A stretch of DNA of 64,000 nt from Mucor racemosus. Taxonomy: Eukaryota > Mucoromycota > Mucoromycetes > Mucorales > Mucoraceae. Below the pieces are notes generated by a model. That model searched no databases. It was given only the letters and a program-made list of their open reading frames with translations, and was not told the DNA's origin. The translations under genes and the position numbers were made by a program. The DNA is taken from contig JAPEHQ010000002.1 of NCBI GenBank assembly GCA_027405735.1, positions 1,054,001 through 1,118,000 on the forward strand. Direction: 5' to 3'. Positions 43,857 to 54,693 of the stretch are shown one piece after another (within the stretch, counting starts at the first letter, position 1; every line of letters begins with the position of its first letter).

Positions 43857-46800
43857 ATGTCTACCCAATCTCAATCACCTACCTCTGGCCGTGAATCTGC
43901 TGCCGCTTCTCCAATCTCTCAAGTTGAGGATCAGATCCGAGACATCCAACTTAATCAACAATACGAGTCTCGCGATGGTGTCTCTGAAGACGAAGACATG
44001 CCCTTGGCTGCGGCCGAGAAAAATGTTGAGCAAGCTCCTTTGGTTGGTGAAAATGCCGAGCATGATGCTACTCCTTCTGCTACTCCTTCTTCTGTTCCTT
44101 CTTCGGTTACCTCAATGAAGTCTTCATCTGGTGCAAGCCATGTTGGCGCCCTGAAAAAAATGTTTTGGAAAAGGGACCAATATCTTTCTCTCCTCACGGA
44201 TATGATCGCCGGAACTGACCTGGACAATCAAGAAGGTCAAGCACATATTCAAGATATGAGTGTCAAGGTAGAAGAAATGAATAAGCTAATCTCGACATTG
44301 AAACATTCAATCAAACTATCTGAGGCAAGTGTGAAGGCGTCGATTTTTGGAAACAACAATGGTGATAATGGTGGAATCTCTCTGTCTAAAAGGGACCTGC
44401 CTATGTTTCAACTTCGTACCAGCGCCACCAAGTACTTTCCCAAGGATCAAGCTTACGATTCAATCCATCACTTCCTGCGCTCTTTTGAAAAGGTGATCTT
44501 GTCTTCAGGTCAATCTGTGGATGATGTATGGAGACGATACATTCCTCTGACAATCCCATATGATTTGGATCTTTGGTTAAATCAAGAATTGCTGTTAGCC
44601 AAATCTTGGCAGGAGGCCAAGGATAAATTCACAAAAAAATTCAACAATGCTGCTTTAAGGTTGGATGCCCGTAGAGAAGTACAAGGAGCCACAATGAAAT
44701 CTGGAGAGACAACAGAGGAATATTACAATCGCTTTGCCAGAGCTGTAATGGAGGCCGGTTATTCTACTGAGGATACTACTCTCGGTGATACTTTCTTGTT
44801 GGGTTTTCCCGCCGCTTGGCAAATTCAAATTAATTCTGTTCTCTGTGCTCAATATCCTGGTGCGTCTGATTTCACAGCAGGTCAAATCGTCACTTGTGCG
44901 CTTAATGTATTGAATGCCCAAAAGTGTCCTATCTCATTTGTAAATCAAAAGAAAGTTGGTGGTCATTCTCGTTCTGGTGGATCGTTATCATCCATGTCTC
45001 ATCAAGGTGGATCTTCTGGATCATCTTCTTCCTCGTCTGCTAAATCATCTTTCTTCTGTTCTAATCATGGTGGTCCTAAAGCTAGACACAACGAGAAGGA
45101 TTGTCGTATGAACTCTAAGGGAAGTAACCACATGCCTAGATCAAATGTTCCAAAGAGAGCCACTGGTAGTTCTTTCTGTTCCTGGTGTGGTAAACCTTGG
45201 TTCCATGGGCATACTTGTCCTGAATATTTTGAGAAGAAAAATCTCAACGTTCTTTCTATTCAGAAGGAGCATCCCTATCATGGCCCCAGTGGTCAAGGTA
45301 GACGTGCACGTCGTTCCCGTAACCGTAGCAACAATAACAATAACAACAACAATTCCAACCGCGATGAAAGTACTCTATTCCGCGAAGCTATGGAAAACAA
45401 AGATTGTAAGTACAATGAACAAACAACTAAAAACAGTTTCAATCTAATAACTCCCTTGCTTATCAACGATATTAGGATTATAGGAAAGGTAGATCCTGGT
45501 TCTGATGTTAGCATTATAAATAAAACTGTTTTAAATAAAAAATTTTCTACCATAAAAAATATCAAAGCCCTAGGTGGTTATTTAACATTTTTGAGTATGA
45601 ATAAGGATGGCAGTCCAAGCAAAGCTGAACGCATTGGTCATACTGAACCCCTCAAAGTTACTTACATGAATGGAATCACATTCAAACATTCATTTGAAAT
45701 TATAGATTTCAATGATTCAATGGCTGAAGAATTCGATGTACTATTAGGAATCGATATTCTCCCACAATTAAATATTTATTTAAGTGGTGTCGCCCATAAA
45801 TGGCCTGAAACTCAAACTGAAATGGCTCAATTTAAGAACTTGAATTATGATACAGAAAATGTATATAATCCTGAAAACGCAAACTTCGGTTCTGATCAAG
45901 AACGAACATTGCTACTAAAACAAATCCAACAATGTCTGGAAAATAATAAGAACATTCCATCTGATGCCGTCTGCACGATGCCGGAAAGCGAAGTTCATGT
46001 TCCTATTTCAAATCCTAAAGACTGTTACGTTCGTCAATATCCTTTAGCTATAAATTCTCATGTTGAAATCGATCGCCAAATCAAAGAATGGCTAGAAAAC
46101 AAAATAGTAGAACGCTGCAAACCTTCTTCGGTATTTCACTCACCTCTAATCACTGTAAAAAAGAAGGATGAAAACAATCAATTGACCAAACTACGAGTTT
46201 GTTGCGATTTGCGCCGCATCAATGCCGCAATCGATGAAAATTACCACGAAAACTACGCCGTACCTAAGATTCATGAAATCTTTGAACGAGTTTCTGCTAA
46301 TGCTAAAATTATAAGTAAAATTGACTTACACCAAGCATACTATTCCTATGGTGTGCACAGCTCGTCTAGAAATGCCTTGATATTTTCACATAATGGCCTT
46401 TTCTATAGATGGTGTAGAGCCCCTTTTGGTTTACGTACAATGAGTTCATTGTTTGTTAAATGTATGTCTATTCTACTTGAAGGAATTCAAGATGAATTAA
46501 GATATGAAATGGAAAAGGGTAATCAAAACAAAAATCAAAATTCCAGTGCATCTAATCAACCCACCATCTATGGAGGTGTTGAACACTATATTGATGATGT
46601 AGTCTTATACAGCAACGATATCAAAAGTCATATCAAACTCATCAATTTAGTTGTCAATCGCTTAACATCTGTAAATCTACGAATCAACATTGCAAAATGT
46701 TCATGGTTCCAAACATCAGTCTTCCTATTAGGATTTGTTGTTGGTCCAGGTATACAGAAAATTGATATGCGTCGTCTGTCTAACATTGACACTTGGCCTA

Positions 46801-48983
46801 TTCCTAAAAATGTGAAACAAGTGCGAAGCATCATGGGTGTAATCAGTCATCTGAGAGACTTCTGTCCCATGCTTTCTAAAGTATGTGAACCCATTGATAA
46901 ACTTCGTAATGATAACGATGTAAAGAAAAACTGGAATCAATTGCATACTGATCGATTCAACGCTATAAAGCAAATTCTATTGTCAAATCAAATTCTTCAT
47001 GCACCAAATTTGAATGATAAAATGTTCCTTCAATGCGATGCTAGCCTATACGGAATTGCCGCATGCCTTTATCAAAAAGATCATTTGGGTCGCATTAAAC
47101 ATATCGCTTTTGTCAGCAAATCTTTGAATCCAGCTGAGCGCAACTGGTCTACTAACAGACGAGAATGTGCCGCTGTCGTATTTGGATTTATCAAATTTAG
47201 ATCATTACTATGGGGTCATAACAACATCGAGGTTTTAACAGATCATCTGGCCTTAACATACATGTTTACTTCGACCACATTGAACAGTACCCTTCAGAGT
47301 TACCTCGAGATATTGGGAGAATTTAATTTTACCATATCCCACGTAAAAGGTATTGACAATGTTCTGTGTGATGCTCTTTCAAGAGTCTATCCTCCCATTA
47401 ATGAAGACAAAATGCTCGAAGATGAAAATGACAGACAAATACAGAAATTGCATAAGTTGATCTTGCTCAAGCGAGATACCAACAGTAAATTAGAATTAAG
47501 ACGTCAAAGAACCATTTATTCCAAAGACAAAAACCTCAACATTCTTGCTATCAAAGTAAACAGCAAAGAATTCAAAAATTCAACCACTGACTATATATCC
47601 CCTCCTGAAAACGATCGTGCTCAAATCATTCATGATGCCCACCAGATTGGTCATTTTGGCATTGAATCAGTAGTCAAACATATTCACACATATTTTGGTT
47701 TACATTGGAATTCGATATACACAGACGTCAAACAAAAGCTTCAAGGATGTCATGAATGTGCAATGCATAATATAACACGCAAAGGTTACAATCCAGCTAA
47801 AAGTATCGTTAGTTACGAGCCTTTAGACCATGTAGCATATGACCTTTGTGGACCATTGCCTATCACTGATAAAGGAAATGTTTATATCTTGGTTATGATT
47901 GATTTATGTACTCGCTACATCATTGCTCGCGCCATTCCAAACAAAAACAGCACGACTGTAGCTCAAACCATGAGCCTGATCTTCGGTGATTACGGAATAG
48001 CCTTAACCATACAGCAAAATGATAACGGCCGGGAATTCCGATCGCAGATCATGGATCACTTCACAAAAACATTAGGAATCAAACAACGATTCTCATTACC
48101 TTATTATAAACAATCCAACGGAAGCTGTGAAAATGCCGTCAAACAGGTGACACAAACTCTTCGAAAAATGTGTGGAAATGATACACACAATTGGGATGAT
48201 CGATTACCTATTGTTCAACTTGCACTTAACATGAAAGTCAAAGAACGAACTGCTAGCACTCCATTCAGTTTGATGTATGCTCGACAGGTCAATCTCAATC
48301 CAAATCCTGAAAAAGTCAACCTAAACGGACGTCCGCCTCTTACTGTAGAACAACTCGAAAAACGTGTTGAATACATGAACTCTATCGTCTTTCCTGCTCT
48401 CCAAGAACGCACTAAACTTCTTGCCGCAGAGTACGCTAAACAAATGGATAAACGACGTTACATTCTTCCTGAAATAGGCTTTGATGCACCTGTAATGGTT
48501 CGCCTTCCTGAAGGACGTCAATCTAAACTTGCTCCATTATATGCTGGTCCTTACTTTGTTGTAAAGCGCACCCAAGCTGGCAATTACATTCTCAAAGACG
48601 AAACAAATGAATTATTACATCGAGAATATACTCCCTCTGAACTGAAAATCGTCAACATTGATGAAACTGCTTTTGAGGATGAAGTATTCGAAGTCGAAGA
48701 CATTCGCGACCATCGTTATCGCAAAGATGGTGTCGTTGAATACCTTGTCAAATGGACTGGCTACTCTGAAAGAGCCAATGAATACATCACTGCTGATCTA
48801 TTCGCCACTCCCACTCTTATTAAGAAATACTGGGAAAAGGTCCAACTAAATAATAAACATACCCACAATCGACAAAACTCTGTAATCAATAGAAATAACA
48901 CTCCATCAACTCGTACATTACCTCCTAAAAGGAAAGCCAGTACCAGCGCTCCACGCCGCAATACTCGCCACAAACGCTCTTAA
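43857..48983 (+). CDS. Gag-Pol polyprotein of Ty3/gypsy chromovirus
   Basis: A 1,708-residue fused polyprotein that carries out retrotransposon replication. Order: Gag core about 190-340 (DLWLNQELLLAKSWQEAKDKF); two zinc-knuckle-like Cys/His clusters at about 400-416 and 438-452 (CSWCGKPWFHGHTC). Then a retropepsin with active-site segment VDPGSDVSII (Asp546) and downstream LLGIDIL. Reverse transcriptase about 740-1040 with YIDD at 911-914. RNase H with Asp1061 in QCDASLYG. Integrase with an HHCC zinc finger (from about 1262) and Asp1329, Asp1389, Glu1425 (DD35E). C-terminal chromodomain about 1611-1660 (EYLVKWTGYSERANEY). There is no frameshift between Gag and Pol and no stop. The start ATG follows CATACC, 57 bp into the internal region. 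The protease triad is Asp-Pro-Gly rather than Asp-Ser/Thr-Gly. Confidence 0.96.
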   Translation: MSTQSQSPTSGRESAAASPISQVEDQIRDIQLNQQYESRDGVSEDEDMPLAAAEKNVEQAPLVGENAEHDATPSATPSSVPSSVTSMKSSSGASHVGALKKMFWKRDQYLSLLTDMIAGTDLDNQEGQAHIQDMSVKVEEMNKLISTLKHSIKLSEASVKASIFGNNNGDNGGISLSKRDLPMFQLRTSATKYFPKDQAYDSIHHFLRSFEKVILSSGQSVDDVWRRYIPLTIPYDLDLWLNQELLLAKSWQEAKDKFTKKFNNAALRLDARREVQGATMKSGETTEEYYNRFARAVMEAGYSTEDTTLGDTFLLGFPAAWQIQINSVLCAQYPGASDFTAGQIVTCALNVLNAQKCPISFVNQKKVGGHSRSGGSLSSMSHQGGSSGSSSSSSAKSSFFCSNHGGPKARHNEKDCRMNSKGSNHMPRSNVPKRATGSSFCSWCGKPWFHGHTCPEYFEKKNLNVLSIQKEHPYHGPSGQGRRARRSRNRSNNNNNNNNSNRDESTLFREAMENKDCKYNEQTTKNSFNLITPLLINDIRIIGKVDPGSDVSIINKTVLNKKFSTIKNIKALGGYLTFLSMNKDGSPSKAERIGHTEPLKVTYMNGITFKHSFEIIDFNDSMAEEFDVLLGIDILPQLNIYLSGVAHKWPETQTEMAQFKNLNYDTENVYNPENANFGSDQERTLLLKQIQQCLENNKNIPSDAVCTMPESEVHVPISNPKDCYVRQYPLAINSHVEIDRQIKEWLENKIVERCKPSSVFHSPLITVKKKDENNQLTKLRVCCDLRRINAAIDENYHENYAVPKIHEIFERVSANAKIISKIDLHQAYYSYGVHSSSRNALIFSHNGLFYRWCRAPFGLRTMSSLFVKCMSILLEGIQDELRYEMEKGNQNKNQNSSASNQPTIYGGVEHYIDDVVLYSNDIKSHIKLINLVVNRLTSVNLRINIAKCSWFQTSVFLLGFVVGPGIQKIDMRRLSNIDTWPIPKNVKQVRSIMGVISHLRDFCPMLSKVCEPIDKLRNDNDVKKNWNQLHTDRFNAIKQILLSNQILHAPNLNDKMFLQCDASLYGIAACLYQKDHLGRIKHIAFVSKSLNPAERNWSTNRRECAAVVFGFIKFRSLLWGHNNIEVLTDHLALTYMFTSTTLNSTLQSYLEILGEFNFTISHVKGIDNVLCDALSRVYPPINEDKMLEDENDRQIQKLHKLILLKRDTNSKLELRRQRTIYSKDKNLNILAIKVNSKEFKNSTTDYISPPENDRAQIIHDAHQIGHFGIESVVKHIHTYFGLHWNSIYTDVKQKLQGCHECAMHNITRKGYNPAKSIVSYEPLDHVAYDLCGPLPITDKGNVYILVMIDLCTRYIIARAIPNKNSTTVAQTMSLIFGDYGIALTIQQNDNGREFRSQIMDHFTKTLGIKQRFSLPYYKQSNGSCENAVKQVTQTLRKMCGNDTHNWDDRLPIVQLALNMKVKERTASTPFSLMYARQVNLNPNPEKVNLNGRPPLTVEQLEKRVEYMNSIVFPALQERTKLLAAEYAKQMDKRRYILPEIGFDAPVMVRLPEGRQSKLAPLYAGPYFVVKRTQAGNYILKDETNELLHREYTPSELKIVNIDETAFEDEVFEVEDIRDHRYRKDGVVEYLVKWTGYSERANEYITADLFATPTLIKKYWEKVQLNNKHTHNRQNSVINRNNTPSTRTLPPKRKASTSAPRRNTRHKRS

Positions 48984-49122
48984 CACTACTGTGCAAATAT
49001 TTCCTTGACAGGATTCCCAATCATGTCTTATATATCTATAATACCGTTTCAATGTTCCTACTCATTCCATTCCACTTCTTTTATCAACTTTTCACTCGTA
49101 TAAAAAGTTTAGCTGGGGGCAA

Positions 49123-49851
49123 TGCAGTGGAATTACATACTAAAAACGCTTGATAAAATAAAAACAACCTAAATTTCAAGTGTCGCTCATAAAATATGAT
49201 GCCACTTGAAATGTGAACAACGATAATAAACAAACGCTTCAATTGAACACAATAACAAACGCATGCTAAAAATATGAAATACCCTTTTTGAACCATACAT
49301 GTCGTGTAGATGATAGCACCCTTGATCACGGCGCAATCAATTACACAAATGACATATATATCAAAACAGGATTCTATCCAAATCAATAATGTTAATAAAC
49401 AAAGATATCAATTTAGTCAACTACTCATCTATATCGTAGTTGCACTATCAATATAAATAAGATTCAAGCATATAAAAACTACCCCTTAAAAATCAAGGTT
49501 ACATAAAATAGATATAACAGAAATAAACAAAAACAACCATTTCCCAAAAGGTCAATATTGTCACACTTGACATACAATCCCTTATGGTCAATGCTCTATA
49601 CAATTTACCCCTTAAAATATCAAATCAATAACAATGTACTCAAAACTGGAAGATTACTAAATATACATCCATTCAAGTCTGATGGTATCCAAGTTCTTCA
49701 AATCACTATAAATACCCTCATACTTTTCAATTATTTTAACTCTTCAGAAATCTTTTGGTAATGAAAACTTTAGCTGATTATAATTGTATTTCTACTGCTT
49801 TTATTTTTATATTTTTTTTATTTTAGTAAATTAACATCGTAATTTACTGCA
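49123..49851 (+). repeat. 3' LTR of chromovirus
   Basis: 729 bp, same as the 5' LTR except for one substitution found by eye. It is followed by the GGCCA target duplicate, after which the family-A terminal repeat resumes (ATACTTTTATATCTAAATAA). Confidence 0.95.
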
Positions 49852-49977
49852 GGCCATACTTTTATATCTAAATAAACGATATCCTGTTTTTATTATACAG
49901 TTGAAGAACTAATTCACTACTCATTCTCTTTTAATTGTATTCTTTTTTAAGTATTATTCATCAAATCTGAAAATATA

Positions 49978-50619
49978 CGAAAACATCTCTGATTTACTGA
50001 GTAAATATGGATAATAGTTATCATATTAATCTATTGGTTCTTTATTAGTTATAATCTCAGTAGTAAATAGTAAATAGATATAAGAGACCCATTCTTTTAC
50101 ATCTTAATAAACGGCAGACTTATTTTAGTTTTTATATGCAGTTGGAAAAGCTGACACAGTATCGTCTCTTTTTATTGTATTTTATTTATAAACTTCAAGG
50201 ATAATTCAATGTCAGATATTGGACTCATTGGAAAACGTTCTCTCTAAAAGAAAATAGATTCGCAGAAAATACATAATCCTAATGCCATTATCACGTATCC
50301 ATTTCTCTTAATTTTCACTTGGGAATTGCCTTCACCACATCATAATATACAGTAATGTTCAAAAATACAAAATTCTTTACTTTGATTTATTGATATTTCT
50401 ACCGATTATATATATTTTACAGACCATTATTATACACCGAATTAAAGGCGTATATCGGAAAATTAGTTACGTTACATTTGAAAGCCTGATAACAGCTTTT
50501 CATATTTGCAATAGCCAGAAACCCCAAATTTGTCAAATAATTGGTCGTTCGCAAAGCTCCAGTACACAGCATTATGCTTTTTTTCAAGCTGTATTTTCTA
50601 ATGCCTCAATTTGATGCAA
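49978..50619. other. Spacer, nothing recognised
   Basis: AT-rich. The frame at 50390-50614 starts with TTG and shows no family features. It may be a decayed repeat related to the tandem units that follow. Confidence 0.4.
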
Positions 50620-51070
50620 ATTCACAGCTTTATTTGCTCTATTTCCTTGATCGCAAGCGTATTTTTGATGGAGTAACAATACATCATGCCGAAATCATTA
50701 AAAATTAGCTAGATGACTGACCATTTTCACTAATTAAAAATCGAAATATGAAGTCTCTTGTAGGTCTTTATTTTTAAAAATACAGAATGTGCAGCATTGT
50801 TTTGTCTATTTGCATTATTTTACTGAGTTCTAGCTACAATTTTGCTCGAGTAATGATGCATTATCTCGAGATTTATAAAAATTAGCTAAATGACTGATGA
50901 TTTTTATTAATTCAACACGTAACATTAAAGCATTTACATTTCTATTTTTTTGGTACTGCAATGTGCGCAAAATGCGCCGTTTTCATTTCCACCTTTTCGC
51001 TTAGTTTTAGCTGCATTTTTCATGGAGTAATGATAGATATACCATCAAAAACATCCTCAAAAAATGGTTC
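50620..51070 (+). repeat. Degenerate tandem repeat, period about 177 bp
   Basis: Three units are aligned by GGAGTAACAATACATCAT (50672), GAGTAATGATGCATTATC (about 50849) and GGAGTAATGATAGATATACC (about 51025). Each is preceded by a TAGCT(G/A)CA(T/A)TTTT-like or GCGTATTTTT segment, and the first two are followed by AAAAATTAGCTA(G/A)ATGACTGA. Similarity is moderate, so this is an old tandem array. Confidence 0.6.
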
Positions 51071-51939
51071 AAATGACGGGAGCCACTAATATTGCTTGAA
51101 ATTTGAAAGAACGTCAATTTTGCTGGGCTATAAATCGGCCAATTATACCGTTCTATCAAAATCTCGAAAAAAAAATTTAATACCTTGTTTCAAAATCGAC
51201 TCTCTCGGACTTTCAATGAAATTGCGCGCTTTAAGCTGTAGTGTATTCTCAAGCTGTAAAAATGCAAAATACTGGAAATTAGGAAATGTTTCCAATATTT
51301 GACAAAAAACTGTACAGTTACCGTCACCTGACCATTAAATGTTTTTTGTAGCTCATCCAATTTTAAATCGATATACGGTTTTAAACAAAACATTTGCCCC
51401 TCAAACTGTTTCACAAATACAAATTTTTTGTGCATCACAAGTTTGCATCAAGTCAATTATCCATCATGAAATCTTAATTTATCAATAACTCCATAAAAAA
51501 TTAATATTTTTTGAAGATTTAAAAATCATTCAGTAGATAATGTTGCGTAAAATGTGTTTAATTATTTACTGCAGATTATTAGTAAATCAGTTCATTCAAG
51601 AAACAAAGGGTTTCTAGTTTCTGGTATTATTTTTTTTAGCATTTATTTGCTTATAGTTACTCAAATCAATATTTGAAAACTAAATTTCTTTAAAAATAAA
51701 TGTAAAACGCATTGCACTATACACAACAGCATTGGTCATGTATGGGCACGACGCTTAATTATTAATTTCGGTGTCCTCATTTCCGTATATGCTGATTTTC
51801 ATTGATTTAGGGCGCTATCATCTCTAATTTGAAATTGTTTATTTAGCAACAAACCCTATTTGAAAAACGGGTGCTCTTGATTCGTACGATTTCTCTATTA
51901 AATCCATTGAATACTAAAGTTATTTAGCGCTGGATAATG
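51071..51939. other. Spacer, nothing recognised
   Basis: AT-rich with short frames on both strands (51096-51302 plus, 51190-51438 minus) that lack recognisable features. Confidence 0.4.
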
Positions 51940-52676
51940 TTATAGCTGTGGTATATTTTGAAACTTGCACCCTATTTGAATCAATATTTATTGATTATCA
52001 CAAACATTTCTCCAGTTGCTTCGATTTTTTTAAGCAGAGAAAGACAGGTTTCTTATCAAAAATGGCGGTTTGCTTCTTCAAAAAACTGCTGTTAGCTAAT
52101 GAAATAAAGATATGTTATTCGTATATCCACTACTGTACGTATTAAATACAACTTCAAAATTCAAATTCGAATCATTATTTGATTTTATAAAAATGCTCAG
52201 GATATCTGAATGTATTGATCCAGTTATATTACATAAGCAAATTGCGCATATAAATGACAACCAAGAACGGATCAATTACACATTAGTAAATTTATCTGTT
52301 CTTTCCTTTCCTCTTATTATATTTATAACCACAATCCAAATAAATATATATTATTACTTATTTATCATTGTTATAACCAATTATTATTATATAATCCCAT
52401 ATAATCAATCATAGGTAATAATCGTACACTAGTAACACCAACCTCTCATATCCAATCATAGAATCAAAGTCAGACATATAATCCTCCATATTATATATCC
52501 AGTTTGACAACCAATTAATCTATCACACTGAAACAACCCATTCAAAATAGTTTAATAATCAAGTGCGAGTTTTGATTTCTCCATTTCCACAGCAACTCGG
52601 CGAGGCTGAACCTTTTGCAATTCTATGGATTAACATTAGACGTACTTATCGTTGCAACGAGAGCTTATTTAGGTCC
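51940..52676 (+). pseudogene. Eroded copy of an unidentified protein-coding gene (copy 2)
   Basis: Pairs with 20400-20850 on the other strand. One frame reads FESIFIDYHKHFSSCFDFFKQRK and continues to LANEIKICYSYIHY (to 52145). The frame shifts to SKFKFESLFDFI (about 52155-52190). About 350 bp not present in copy 1 then intervene (intron or insertion). A clean block follows, VRVLISPFPQQLGEAEPFAI plus LWINIRRTYRCNESLF and RSIFGENW, ending at GTGAGT (52672), a splice-donor-like sequence. The last block is uninterrupted for about 45 codons and has normal amino-acid composition. I do not recognise the family. It may be a host gene or a transposon gene. Confidence 0.6.
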
Positions 52677-53320
52677 ATATTTGGCGAGAACTGGTGAGTT
52701 TACTGAATTTAGTGGATGTGAACAGCAGGTAATCCACTTTTTGTTCAAATTTACCGAATGTATAATAATCTATGTAAGCTGATATTGGATATACTTGGAT
52801 TATCATTTACCCATAACTATAATCATGTAGAGTGGCAACTTACTTGGATCATTATTAATAAATATTGCATTTTTAATTGTTTTCATTAAAAGGGCGTAGT
52901 AAAGTATATTTGCACTTTGGCATTCATTTTCTCGACATCCAGTGGATTGCAAAAATTACCTTTTGAGATCATTGCGTCCAAGATGTGTACCTACCCTCAT
53001 GTAAAGTTGGAAGTTGATAGAATTGAAATTCATTGAGATAAGCGTTTTGTTGTCTGTTTTTATGGCTATAGGAAAGTATGTTTCAGATGAGGATTAAATA
53101 GTTTTCAAATGTTTTCGCTTAATATTTAGTCAAATCACGTAAAATCTTCAAAGAAAATGTACACTCACTTTATAGGCCATTGATATATTTTGGAAAATAG
53201 AAATATTGATTCTAAATTATTCATGCACTGGCCAAATATTGACCAAAATTGACTAAGATCTACCTAGAGTTGATTATTAAAAAATGAGCACCTAAATTAA
53301 TATTTTAATTTTTTATATCC
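52677..53320. other. Spacer, nothing recognised
   Basis: AT-rich sequence between the eroded gene and family-B copy d. It may include intron or 3' parts of the eroded gene, which I cannot delimit. Confidence 0.4.
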
Positions 53321-54420
53321 ACAAGATAGACCTAGCTCTAAGCTACTTTCCGGTTTTTGTTTCAGCGAAAAATATTGGTTTTTCGTCGAGATAATCAAAA
53401 TAATAGATCATAGTACAGCTTAACCCTATCGTAACTGGGCTTCAAAATCGATCTGACAAATCGACCAGAAAATGATAAAAAAAACAGAATTGTTTAATGG
53501 CTCCTGAACTGAAAAGTAAGTTGGTATAGCTTATTAAATAGTTTTTGTACAGTTTAAAATTCTGCATCTAGCTAAATAAAATTCAAACAAATATTTTACA
53601 TTAAATTTTGCACAAAACGCCATTGAAATTTTATAGGTTTTTCGAAGATACGCAGCACTTTTTATAAACACTTTTTCAAAATAATTTATGGTAATGATGT
53701 GCAACCAATATATCTATCGATTGAGCTATTTTTGAACGTTTTAACTGCATTTTTCGTAGAGAAAACAAGATTTTTGCCAATTTTTTTTTCAAATTCAGAA
53801 TTTGGGATGAGGGTATATAAGGGAAAAATGGGAGGTAGAAGCGAAGGAATCTCTTTGCACACATTTTTGAGAATATCTCTACGAAAAATCAATATTTTGA
53901 AAAAAACTAAATTGGGTTTAAGGGAGCGCAACAAGCTAAATGACATGAATGCAAAAAAAAATATTGCTCAATTTAACCGACATTTTGAAACCTACTATAG
54001 AAATGTCAAAAAAAAAATGAAAAAAAAATAAAAGTGCCCAAATTTTTTTTATATTACAATATGTTATAGAGTACTTTAAAACAAGTAAGTTTCATTATTA
54101 AAAAGTGCTAGTATAGCTTAATGTTTTCTGGAGATATGAAGCCTCAAAGTTTTCAATCCTTTAGTAGTGAAATACGCGTAAAAATCTGAAACATTAGCAT
54201 TGAAAAATTAATACCAATTGCAAAAAATAGGATATTTTTGGATACTCTTTTTTAGATTAAAGATGAACATCTCAGGTACATTTTCATATAACTTTTTCTT
54301 GGTGTTATTTAGTGGGAAAAAAAGTAGAGCAGGAATAAAAAGTGAGATATAGTTTTAAGAAAAAAGCAGTGAATTTCGCTTTTCTGCGAGATAGAAATTA
54401 TTCTCAGGAGCAGATAGGAC
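53321..54420 (+). repeat. Family-B dispersed repeat, copy d
   Basis: About 1.1 kb, same orientation as 7045-8160 and the best preserved copy. It contains a 110-codon open frame (53699-54031) whose peptide RVYKGK..FLRISLRKINILKK recurs in the other copies, and an overlapping 86-codon frame on the other strand. The even spread of substitutions over codon positions between copies argues that neither frame is under protein-level selection. Confidence 0.8.
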
Positions 54421-54693
54421 AAGAAGGCTCTGTGCTTTTTTTTTAAATAAATAGAATCCTTAGGTCAATTGATCGACTAGGTAAATATAATTAACCTCGT
54501 TAGATAGATTAACAACGAAACAATGTATTTCATGGCATTTGTTTGTTTAAAAGATGTTTTCAAAGTCATGTTTTAAGCCTAATAGCATTCTGGCTGAAAC
54601 CGGCCCCGTTATAAAAAGTAGACATCTCATTACAATGGTTCATAATACAATAGTTTACAATTTATTGTTACAAAGAATAATTAAATGTGATTA

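Larger units (their letters stand above)
43071..49851 (+). mobile_element. Full-length Ty3/gypsy chromovirus, apparently intact
   Basis: A 6,781-bp LTR retrotransposon. The LTRs are 729 bp each (43071-43799 and 49123-49851), start TGCAGTGG and end TTACTGCA. One difference is visible between them (GGTCGATATT versus GGTCAATATT, near 43500/49553). The 5-bp target duplication GGCCA is at 43066-43070 and 49852-49856. A GGGGGCAA stretch just before the right LTR (49115-49122) is the likely polypurine tract. No tRNA-type primer site is clear after 43799 (reads TTTTTTACAATTT), so self-priming is possible. A single uninterrupted Gag-Pol frame fills the interior. Confidence 0.96.
39407..49977 (+). mobile_element. 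Family-A element, copy 2, with a chromovirus nested in its right terminal repeat
   Basis: Same element as 884-6352. It is about 3.8 kb after removing the gypsy insertion. The left terminal direct repeat is 39491-39924. The right repeat is split into 42754-43070 and 49857-49977, 438 bp when the target duplicate is counted once. The internal region holds the dynein fragment at 40368-40674 and the tail block at 42270-42750. This copy has the empty Tc1 site near 42180, so the Tc1 insertion in copy 1 came after the two copies separated. Confidence 0.8.

Noticed and set aside
53699..54031. 110-codon frame in family-B copy d as a real gene
   Set aside because: The frame is broken in copies a and b, an overlapping frame is open on the other strand, and substitutions show no third-position excess between copies.
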